Assembly: GCF_022539315.1 (NCBI RefSeq)
Contig: NC_066327.1
Coordinates: forward strand, 13,370,995 to 13,434,994
Length of the DNA stretch: 64,000 bases
From: Serinus canaria
Taxonomy: Eukaryota > Chordata > Aves > Passeriformes > Fringillidae
Direction of reading: 5' to 3'
The notes beneath the pieces were generated by a model. It had not been told where the DNA came from and did not search any database. It saw only the letters and a program-made list of their open reading frames with translations. The first letter of the stretch is position 1, and each line of letters starts with the position of its first letter. Shown piece after piece: positions 51,053 to 61,200 of the stretch. A program made the position numbers and the translations under genes.

Positions 51053-53153
51053 GATGGTGAGAGCCTAATGCTGCCACAGGAGGAGGAGGAGGAGGGCAAG
51101 AGTTCTCCTTGGTCAGATACTCTGGAGGAAGGTCACTGCTGCCCATCTCAGGAGTCTCAGAGGATCATGCACAAGTGTTGCTGTCCAGAGTGACACCCAG
51201 AGCTCGTTAAAGCAGATGGCTCTGTCCTGGGCTGACAGGCTGCCTTGTTAGTGTTCTGCAAGAGTCCTGCTAATTGCTTGGAGAAAATGCAGATCTGCTG
51301 CCTACGGAAATTGTTCTGTGGAGCCAAACTTGGGAGCATTGGGTGGCGCTAAACTTTGTGATATAATAGGATACCTAAGTGTAAGTACAAGCAGAGCTTC
51401 TTTCTTGACAGAATAAAAATAGTCTGGGTTGGAAAGGGAAAGGCTGTGATGAGCACAGGCTGCTGAACAGCTCTGCCTGACCAGAAACTGCTCTGCATCA
51501 AATGTAAGAGTGGCACGTCCATACTCAGAAACTCTCCACTCCAACAGACCTAGCAGAGAAACTGAAATGCTCCCCCAGAAGGTGATTATTGCAGGCTGAG
51601 GTGGCAGTGTGTCGTGGTCAGGGCACATATCTAAGCCAAGCTCAGAGAGCAGCTCTGTGCCTTGAACCTCATTTCTGAAAGAACGGAGCCTGAGGCTGCT
51701 CAGATAAGAGTAATGAATTTGGATACTGTTAAGACTTTAATAGTAGAACAATTATTGGCCTTGCCAACTGAATATTTGCTCTTATATCTGTATGGAATTA
51801 ATCTTTGCAGTGGGTTTTTTTTTCCCCTTGCATTTGTTATGCCAGAGGAGTAGAAGCCAGGGACGTGGCACATCTTTTTGCCTGGTGACACCCATCCTGC
51901 TCCCTTGTCGTGCTGCAAATGGAGAGACCCTATTGTTTGTAAATGAGGACCTTTCTGATTATTGATAAATAACCTCTGGATGGGAAGCATGACACATGCT
52001 GGCTGGAAGAACAGGGCTCTGTAATGGTAATATTGCCTTGAAATTACAGCCCACGTAGTTTGAGAATTATTCAGGATAATTACATTAATGTTGCCAGAGA
52101 AATGAAAAGGAACACTTTCCATTCTACCTATTAACAAGCTCTGCTGGCCTTAAATTATTTCTGAGAAGAGCCTGAAAATGGCTGAAATCATCAAAATAAT
52201 TACGAAGCAGCAGTTGGGGTAGAGGGGTGGGCTGGGTGAGATCCTGGCTGTGGCTTTTTTGGCTGACAGGTAAAGACTGCTGCAGCTTTTGTGGGGAAAG
52301 GAGCACGGCACAGAGCTTTAGGGTTGGGAACACTGCAGGCTGCAAAAGGGCTCAGGGAGTCTGCAGGTTGGGACCCTAAGGAGAAAGGAGCAGGCTGCTC
52401 TCAGTGTAGGTGTTGCACATCAATGTGTGCACAGGGGAGCATGAGCCTGCTGCTGTTCTGGTGTGCTGGGAGCTTCCATCCTCCACCCTCCCTTGCTGAC
52501 GGCTCTCCTGAGCCTGTACAGTGGAAGGTGCCTTTGGTGATGACTTTTTGCCACTTTGATCCTTGTCTCATAGCAGCAGCAGAGATGGGAATGTTTCTGA
52601 ACTCCAGGCCCTGAGCAGCAGCTCTCTGAGTCTGGCCTCTCATGAAAGCTCAGTCCTTCTCTTGAGCTCCTGTTGTGTTTTTGGCCTTGTGCAAGCAACA
52701 CTGACTCCTGCCCTGACCTGCTGTTGCCCAGCTCACCTGTGATATTACTGTGAAACCAGGACTTTCTGTTGTGTTTCCTTTGATTTGCTTATGTTATTGC
52801 ACTGTTTGCTAAGTCTGGGATGAATAGAAGGGGAAGATTTACTCAGATCTAAATAACTCAATGTTGTGGCAGTCAAGGTCTCTAGGGTCACCTCTGCTGA
52901 TACTGGAGTTTCTCATCTGCATGAAATTTAGAGTATCCTTGGAACGCCTGTCTGCAAGAGCAGCTCTGTCCCTCTTTCCCTTTAGTCTCCAAGAATTAGC
53001 AGATCTTGCATCTCATGACCAGTCCTATATTTATACTTCTTTCTAAAAAGTAGCCGTATTTATCTCCTGGGAAGAAACTGGAGCAGTGGGTGAGGAGGTC
53101 GGGGGATGCAGGCACTGCAGGTCTGGCTGCTTCCAGCTCACAGCCATGTTCAA

Positions 53154-53168
53154 ACACACACACACACA
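53154..53168. repeat. (AC)n microsatellite, short
   Basis: Fifteen bases of alternating A and C. Short, about 145 bp from a second AC run. Confidence 0.8.
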
Positions 53169-53311
53169 TTTCATTTTCTCCCATTTCCTTTGCACTTGTC
53201 CAACAAGTCCATCTCAGCCCTGTGTGATTACCTGATGACCTGTGTGCCTTCAGCACTCCCAGTACTCAAACAGGGTTTTGCTCCCTGCCATCAAGTCAGC
53301 CTCACTCCCTG

Positions 53312-53331
53312 CACACACACACACACACACA
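53312..53331. repeat. (CA)10 microsatellite
   Basis: Twenty bases of uninterrupted CA. Likely length-polymorphic. Confidence 0.88.
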
Positions 53332-54254
53332 GGGAAGGGTTTCTCCCTTCACTGCAGCATTCCACCCCTACGGCTGCTGCCACTCCCCACACAAGTTTGG
53401 GGACCCCCTCCTTGTCTCTTGGCATTGCCTTTCCTCCTCCCTGCATGCTCAGGGCTGGCTGAATCCATCAGGAATGCCAAGAGCTGCTCCTGACCCACAA
53501 TAGTTAACTCTAATCCATCAGCTCCCTTAATTCTGCATTTAAGGAGATGGAGCTGAAATGAGTCTTGGCTTCTCCCTTTGCACATGGGTACTCGAGAGAT
53601 CCCTTAAAAGGCTCCAAGGCTGAGGGTGATTTAAAATAATAATAATTTGGCAGATGATTTCTTTCAGTTGAGACATTAAAAATATTTAAACATTTATATT
53701 TATTCTATTGTGATACTTCGAGAGATTTAATGGATTTTAAAAGAAGTCATTTGGAAGGTAAGCTCAAACCAAGGGATTGCTGAATTATTTCAGATAATAA
53801 AAATTTCATTTTGACTTCTTCCTCCACTCCAGGTGCACCCACACCTGCGTTTACATGCTGATTCTTTCTGCATATTTGGTTTGCCCTGAATTTTTTAGGA
53901 AGGTTTAGGGAATGCTTGAGAGAGTTCTTGGATATCTGCACAGCATGAAAATCTCAAGTTTCATTTTGTATGCAAGTAGATATTATTTGTTAAATGAAAT
54001 TAATTATGAATATTTATAATTCAGCAGTAAATATTAGATAAATTCCAGCTGCTTCTAGAAAATGCTGTCAAAAGTGAGGGCAGGTATAAATTGTGGAGCA
54101 GGAACTTTCCTTCCTGTCTTTTGTAGGTCTCTTTATAGTGTAGAGAAATTCATGGATCCAGGTGGATTGGATCTCCTGCACAAAATTGAAGTCCCTATGT
54201 GTTGCAGTCTCCAGCTGCAAAGATACTGAAGCTTTGAGGGGGGTTAATTTGTTT

Positions 54255-54335
54255 TCATCTTCCCAAAGTGCTCTAGTAGTTTTTTTTAATCCTCATAACC
54301 CTGCCAGTTCTGAGGAATAATAGCAGTTACATAGA
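54255..54335 (-). mobile_element. possible MIR/L2-like remnant, minus strand
   Basis: CAAAGTGCTCTAGTAG followed by TTTAATCCTCATAACCCTGC and GAGGAATAATAGCAGTTACA loosely parallels the MIR reverse complement (GCTTTACATG...TTTAATCCTCACAACAACCC...). Only the ATCCTCATAACCCT part is convincing, so this is tentative. Confidence 0.3.
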
Positions 54336-54837
54336 TAGTTATGTCGACATCAACTTAAGGTTTATGCTTGCAAGGTTCATATATTTTTGGTCGTGCTGGC
54401 ACTAATACAAGTGATGGCTCAATAACAGAAAAATAGAACAGTCCCGGAGCCACAGTTCTGATGCTTGAAGTGTCTTTAAACCCTGCACCCAAATGAGAAA
54501 GAGATAAAAACAACCTACTCAAAGTGGCTTAGCTTGAAGGAGCATTTTATGTGTTACTTGATGACAAAATAGTGAGGCATTAATGCAGTTTACAGTAAGA
54601 CACCCCTGAAGTTATCAGTGAGGTTGGTGTGATGCCTGACAGATTTAATGTAAATATTTATAGACTTGGCCTACTAATTATGCCAGTGGAAAAAATGCAG
54701 TATTAATGCTGTCACCTCCCCATGTCTCTACCTGCCAGCATGCTGCTAGCTCGCATAAATATTCTGAAGATAGAAAGTACATCACATAAACAGAAGAGAT
54801 CATTTAGATTTTTAATAAGGGATTAAGTTATCTCCAG

Positions 54838-55029
54838 CAGCCGTTTCCAGCCTGTGGGCCACAGATGTATGGGAGGCCTGGGGACTATCCCCAAGGGAAA
54901 AATGACAAGTTAAGAGGGGGTTTTGTAAGGTATGTAGGAATCTCTCTCTGTGAAATGATTACAGGGGTATGCACCACCTCTGTCAAATATTTAGGGGTCC
55001 TCACAGCGAGAAAAATTTGAAACCCACTG
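54838..55029. mobile_element. ancient hAT-type nonautonomous DNA transposon remnant
   Basis: The left end CAGCCGTTTCCAGCCTGTGG aligns base for base with the common hAT start CAGTGGTTCCCAACCTGTGG, with a few changes. The right end, AGGGGTCCTCACAGCGAGAA followed by AAATTTGAAACCCACTG, mirrors the usual hAT end (GGGGTCC...GGGAACCACTG). The element is about 192 bp, too short to encode transposase. The flanking 8-mers ATCTCCAG (54830-54837) and ATTTACTG (55030-55037) agree at 5 of 8 positions, compatible with a decayed 8-bp hAT target-site duplication. The exact family is unknown to me. Confidence 0.65.
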
Positions 55030-57289
55030 ATTTACTGCATTTATGTAAAGAACTGAGTAATCTCAAAGTGCTGTACTGCCATGTTTTGAATGATTGGACT
55101 AATGATCCTGCCAGAGCCAGGCTGCCATAAAAAGTCCTGGACCACAAAGCACTAAAGCATGTGCTTAACTCAAAACACACGACAATCCACTGAAGTTACT
55201 GCCTGCCCCATCCATAGCTGGTGTGCTGAATAAAGACCACAGGGAAATTTAAGACAGAAGGCACGGACTGCTATCATCTTGCAAACAGCTCTGCAGATGC
55301 CTGATTGTCTTGTACAACTGAAAATCTAATTATGTGAATCTGCAGTTCATATTTTTCTGTTTCAGCTTATTCATACCAAGAGACTTTGGTACAGGCGCCT
55401 TTGGTTTCAGCTGTTGCTGGCTGCCAACACAAAGAGTATTACCATGGCTGTGGTAGTTTGTTGAGGAGGCTCTGAGCTGCACAGACAGTTCTTCTGGTCT
55501 GTGATCCAGGTTTCTGCTCTGGCACGAGCTGACTCCTCACAAGCTGTGCAAATAGATGTGAAATGCTACCACCAGTGGTTGTGTGTGTGCTCGCCTTTTG
55601 TTTGAAAGTCTTGCCAACTGAGGCAGGGTGACCGTGTGGTTTCATCCTGTCCTGTCTTCTGCAGATTAGCATCCCAGTCTGGATCCATCCCCGCTGATTG
55701 CAGCTTGGGGGCTGGTCCAGGCTGCCCACATCTGGCCTGGGCACAAGGGCAGTACTGCTGACCCGTGTGTGCCTCTGTGCAGGAAGAAGGAAACAGCGTT
55801 TTGGTAGCAGGGCTAAGTGCAGGCAAGAGCCACGCATGGTGTGGCCACAGCAGCTCTCACAGCAGCTTGGGTGGATGAAGTGCAGGCTTTCCACAGGGGC
55901 ATCCCACGTGGGTTTTGTAAGGTCTCACTGCTGATGGGTGAAAAGCAGATCTCACATTCCTGTGGGTGATTGAGTCCTTGCCATGGACTGAATCCACAGC
56001 CCGTGGAAGGCAGCAGGCTTCCTCTGCCTTCAGAGAGTGCTGGATCAGAGCTCCCTTTACTTCTAATCACCACTGCCTTTATCCCTTGTAAACACTTCCC
56101 TGGCCCACCACACCTCTGCAAACCACACAACAGAATAACCCCAAAGAAGTGGAGTGCACGGTTTGAAAAGGAGCATTAGGAGGGGAAAATCTCTCTCTCT
56201 CTCTTTAAACTGTCTCTTTTCTATATTGTTACCTTGACAACTCTGCTGCTGTGTTTCATCTTTGGTGGGACTTAGCTGTGGTGGAATAAGGGGGACATCC
56301 ATGTGTGCTTCCACATCTTCTCCAGCTCTGCCTGCCAGGCACATGCCAGGCACAGGGCATCCTGAGCTGCAGAGCCCACGGTTGCTGCCTTGACCCACGG
56401 TGCTGCCTGGAAATGATTACAGATATTAAGAACTGGGACCCGTTCTGATTAAAGGTATAACATTATATCTTCTATTTCTTTTCCTTAAGCCAATGCCAGA
56501 GCGGTGTTAATGCTCTTTAAAAGGAGATGCAAGGTGCTTAAAATATTTTGGGTTATAAAGGTTAGGACAGCTGGAAAGCAGAGAGGGATGAAAGTACTCA
56601 AAAATAGTTGTATTATTTTTAGTATAAGCAGATACAGGAGTATGTGTCAAGATTAGGATACAGTTCTGATGTGCTGAACTGAGTCTAGAGATGCTAAAAA
56701 TATGCTTTCTTTTCTCATAGTTTTAGAAGAGACAGAGGCAAAGGTAAAGGGAGAGTAGTGGTGAACTGAAATTTTATCTCCTGTGCTTCCTTTCTTGTTG
56801 GGATTTGGCAAAGCTGGCTGTTCACCTGGGTGCCCATGACACCAGCAAAGCACAGGAGGCAGGGTGAAGTGCTATCAGTGGGAATGGGATCCCTCCCACC
56901 CCATTTTTCCTTCTCCCAAAGAAAATCTCCACCAACATAATCCCTTTATTCCTTTTAACCGAAATGGCAGCGAAGGCAAGGCAGGCAGGCTCCGGGGCTG
57001 GGTGCAGACGGGGGTGTCTGTGTCTGAATGTGTGCAGGGAGAAGGGGGCTTCTAATGCAAAACACATGTGTTTTCAATTGCTTGCTGGAGCCAGCCCAGT
57101 AGCTGTAACTTGGCCTGACAAAGCCTTATTGAAGTACAGACAGTGTGGTTTCAAAGCAGTTAGAAAAAGAACGGGAATGCTGTTCAGGAAATTCTTCAGG
57201 CATGGGCAGGGACTTGGCTGCAGTTCTGCTCTTGGAAAATCTGACAGGGGCAGCTCATGAGCACAGGCCAGGCCTCGTGCTGCTCTGAA
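55030..57289. other. unique noncoding DNA
   Basis: No exon was identified. The stretch 55440-56130 is moderately GC-rich and has overlapping open frames up to 151 codons with no recognisable domain. A short (CT)7 run lies at 56191-56204. Confidence 0.5.
56191..56204. repeat. (CT)7 microsatellite
   Basis: Fourteen bases of alternating C and T following an A-rich stretch. Short simple repeat. Confidence 0.8.
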
Positions 57290-58240
57290 CGCTGAGCTGC
57301 ATCTTGCCCAGGCTCCTGCACCCTCCGGGCGTTCATCCATCCCAAGGGAGAGGTAAGAGCTGCCCTGCTCCGTCCTGCCAGCACCGCGCGGATTTGCCTC
57401 CTTTTGTGCCTCTGCAAAAGGGCTTCTTGCTCTCACACTGCTCTTAGAGCAAAAAACAAGAGTCAAGAGTGGGGAGTTGTGGCATGTTTGCGAAGGGTTG
57501 GGAGCAGTCTGAGGCTGGGTGGTGGTTTCTGGCTGAATTTGTGTCGATAGTAAAGCTGCAGGCAAAGCGACGCCCGTGCCGCGGCTCTGACTGGGGGAAT
57601 GCTGCACCCAGATAATCCCCAACTTTTTCTTTTTGGGGAGTGAGTGTGTGCATAACCTGAAGCTGCTGAAAGGTTGGCTCTGGACCATGTGTCAGTGAGA
57701 TATTTGGGTGAAAAATGCGACTCAGTTACAGTAAATACATTTATAAGTGCATTGTATTGTAGTTGTTTAATGAGTTGAAAGCATGTTTGTCTGGGGGTTG
57801 TTTGCCAATTCCTGGTACTGCAAGCTTATGAAGAGAGGCAGCAACTCAGTAATAATCACTGCCTTGTGATTTGTCTGCATATTTTTTTTTCCTGTATCTC
57901 ACAAAACATGAGCAAACTGCAACAGACAGCACGGTCAGAAGCCACGTAGAGAAGATGAGGAGGGAAAACATTAATTTCGGGGCTGTTCTCTCTGCAACTT
58001 CTCTTCCGATTTGCGTTTCTTTCCCCAAATAACTGAAGAAACATTTCTGATGAAAAGCTCGCTCCCTCTTTAGGGACCTGCCAGATTTAGGCAATGTTCT
58101 CTCATCCTTTTAGTTGCAGCATTAAAGCTTGTCTTGCCTTTGCAGAGATATCAGCCCCTTATATGGCAGGCTTGGGCTCGGGATTCGGGAGCGCGCGTTC
58201 GTCAGGGGATGGAGGTGTCAGGAGGAGTCTGCCTCGCCTC
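57290..58240. promoter_or_regulatory. CpG-enriched patch, candidate promoter or enhancer
   Basis: Most of the window is CpG-poor. Here CpG clusters at about 57290-57390 (CCGGGCGTT, ACCGCGCGG), at 57540-57590 (AAGCGACGCCCGTGCCGCGG) and at 58178-58202 (TCGGGATTCGGGAGCGCGCG, then TTCG). Between the clusters lies AT-richer sequence (57690-58050) that resembles conserved noncoding DNA. A perfect CArG box is at 58157-58166, just left of the third cluster. No TATA box or start site can be assigned and no exon is recognised, so the direction is unknown. It may be a distal promoter, an unannotated lncRNA start or an enhancer. Confidence 0.4.
58157..58166. promoter_or_regulatory. CArG box (SRF-site consensus)
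   Basis: CCTTATATGG fits CC(A/T)6GG exactly, the binding consensus for serum response factor. It lies within 15 bp of a CpG-dense segment, the typical setting of functional CArG boxes in promoters of muscle, cytoskeletal and immediate-early genes. One such 10-mer can occur by chance in 64 kb, so location is the main support. Confidence 0.4.
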
Positions 58241-61200
58241 ACCTCACAGACTTCCTTGCCTCTGCCACTGCCTCTGCCTTGCATTTTCAGAGCAGTGTTA
58301 TTTGATGTGTTGAAAACGCTTTTTTAGCTGTGTTTTATGGTGATGGTGTCGTTTTTTATTTCCCTTCAACAAGGAATGAATTAAGGGTATGAAATGATAG
58401 GATGGGACGGTGCTAAGAATCTCTGCCTGGTTCATGGGAGCAGACACACGGTTTGCTTTGCCTGCATCCAGCAGGGCTCAAATAGTCACTCATCTTGGCA
58501 CCCCAAAAATTCAGGGACAAGGGGAGCTTCCCCTCCAAAGGGCAACAGATCCAGAATGTGGCAGCACCAGAGCTTTCTCCCAGTAATTCTGCTGAAGAGT
58601 GTTGAGTTTGTTGGAGCCAAAAGAAAACTCTCTGGGTTTGGAGTGCAGGAAGGGCATCCTACAGGAGACATGGATGTACTCTGGCTTCTGGAGGCTGATG
58701 GGGGGCAAAGGGAATGAGAGGAAGGACAGAGAGGAGCTGTGAAAGGAGGAGGGATATGAGGGAAATAAAGAGGCTTGATAAGGTTGAAATTTGTTTTGCA
58801 TAAAATACACCTGCAGTGAAAATGCTTTGTTAAATGAAGGTCTTGTATGATCTGGAACTTCCTGAGCCTTCACAGGCTGGCATCTTACCCTGCAGACTTG
58901 GATCTCTATTGCGTTTCTCAGCAGCTGTTAGTTTAGGCAACCAGTCAGCCTATTATCTTCTTCACTGCTAGCTATAAGCTTATTGTTAAAAAACTAAATA
59001 ACATTCCAGTTTTTGCTTCTGATCATGCAGCATGCCACCTCCCAAATGTGATTGTCAGCTCTGAAGAGCCAGAGATAGGAAGAGGCTGGAATATGGCCAT
59101 CTTAGCCAGCAGCAGCCAGGGCCATGGGAGCTGGTGTTTCCTCCCCACCTTTGGCAGCTCCTCCTGAGCCTCCTCAGTGGCCTTTGTGCAGCTCCACCTG
59201 GGTCAAGCATTCAAGCCTTGAATCCAGGAGGGCTGAAGAATGCATGCATGTGTGGGCAGAGTGGAGAGAGCCTCTTGATTTTGGAAGCAGATAGATAGGA
59301 GAGCCATTAGCACACCCCAATATGTGCATCCCTTCTCCTGGTCCTTCCCAGCAGCAAACCAGAGAGAGAGTCAGTGCAAAAGAACAAATGGGTTAGCACA
59401 GAAGGCACATCATGTGGAGGGAAGATGGAAGATGCAGCAGAACAAGTTTTAACTTGTGTGAGCAGGAACACTGCAGAGACTGCACTCTGGATCCTGGCAC
59501 ATGCTCAAGCCCCACAGTTCTCAATTTGTGCCGTGCTGGTTGGGTTCCAGCCGTATAAATCCATATTATGATCCTGCTTTGCACATTCCTGCAAGCCATA
59601 TCTCTTTTCTTGGTGCTGTGGGGTGAGAGTGTGTTGGGGCAGGAGTCTGCAAAGTGTCACCTCCTGTGGCTTGCTTTCTGATTCGAGCTCAGTTGATGAT
59701 ATCCCCCTTGCTGTTCCCACAGCCTCCTGCAGTCACACCTGCTGCTGGCTATTTTGGTGCAGTTCTCATGTTTGTGCGTCCTGCTTTGAGACGCTCTGGT
59801 GGGAAAGAGCTTTTCTAAACTTGGCACGATGGACAGAGGCTGGGAGTGCTTCACATCATCTGAGTGGTGCAAAGGAAGCAGTGTGTGAATGCAGCAGAGC
59901 TGGTGTGGTGTTTGCATGCAGTGTGAATTTTTTACCACAAATTGTGGGGCATTTTGTGAAAGATATTCTCTGTTGACTAGCTTGATGCATAAAAGGACTC
60001 TCTGCAGAGACTTGCAGTAAGTCCTTGCTAGCTTTCCTTGCTAGCTTTCTTGCTAGCTTTCCATTTTCTTCTTAATTCTGAAAAAAAAGTATTGAGACAA
60101 GCTGACTATCAAGTAGAAGTGTAAAATTTAAAAGAGGCTGTCATAAGTAAAAAAGCAGACACGTTTCTGTCCTTCTCAGAGAAGAGAAGCAATAGTGACA
60201 TCACATTGCTCACAGATTCTTGCAGCATAATAAAATACCGCTTTTGGCTTAGGAAATACAATTCAGAGATGGAGCTGCCTGTTACTTTGGTTTGTTCTGG
60301 CAAATTCTGATAGGTTTAGAGTTTTAGTGTGAGTGCTCTTTGAATGCAGAGAAGGGACAGGACGGTCCCATTGTTCAGCTTTTGGTTGAGTCCATCTGCT
60401 CCAAGCTTTTGGTTTATAAACTGAGGTTCTTGCAGTGCACTTATTCTCAAGCACATTTGTGGTCGAAATGCTGCCAGCCCAAACAGCTGGGGAAATTATG
60501 AGAGCTTTCAAGATGTTAGAGGTGGGGAGTAGCCTGAGGGGTCGGAATGAGATGCTTTACCAAGACATGAATCCCCAAGGTCTCCCCAGCTGCCTGTGCT
60601 GAGTCCATTTTCCACAAGATGCAAGAGGAAAGAAAGGTGTTTTCCAGTGGGCTGGGCAGAGTGTGCCCTGATGGAGTACAGATCCAAAAAAGCTTGTTGA
60701 TGTGCTTATGTTTGCCAGAATCAGGCCAGATGTTTGACTAACACTACATGTGGTGTACCCCCTGAAAGAGCCTTCTCATAAAAGAGCAGAACATTCCTTA
60801 GGCTGTTTCCTTTTCCTTTGTGTTGCTCTGGCCATGTATCAGCAGTGATACCTGAGAAATGGGCACTGAGTGGTGATGGTGTTCCCAACTCAGGGAAGAG
60901 CTGCTCCTCATACGGAGGCATAGGCACTGTTGACAGAAACAGAGGGACAAGCAGACAGCAAAGATTTAAGCTTTGGGGACACCAATAACAGTTCATGGCT
61001 TAGATAGTCCTGGAGAAAAGTGCTATGGGATTTAACTGTCCCAGCAAGTATTTTATCACGTGGGCTGTTCCCCAATACTCAGCCCTTGCTGGCCATGCTG
61101 CAAGTGAGAAGTCATTTTCCAGAGCCTGATCCTTTTTATAGAGACCCAGGTTGTGGTCTGACCCATGTGAATGGCCATAAATCAATTTTGGGTCATGCTG

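Larger units (their letters stand above)
51053..54837. other. unique noncoding DNA
   Basis: No exon was recognised. A GAG-rich run lies at about 51080-51094, two short CA repeats at 53154-53168 and 53312-53331, and AT-rich sequence at 53630-54060. From 54255 to 54335 a weak MIR-like remnant may be present (listed). Open frames up to 145 codons have no identifiable domain. Confidence 0.5.

Noticed and set aside
57074..57688. 204-codon minus-strand open frame
   Set aside because: It lies in GC-richer DNA where stops are rarer, has low-complexity Ser/Pro/Thr-rich composition and no recognised family.
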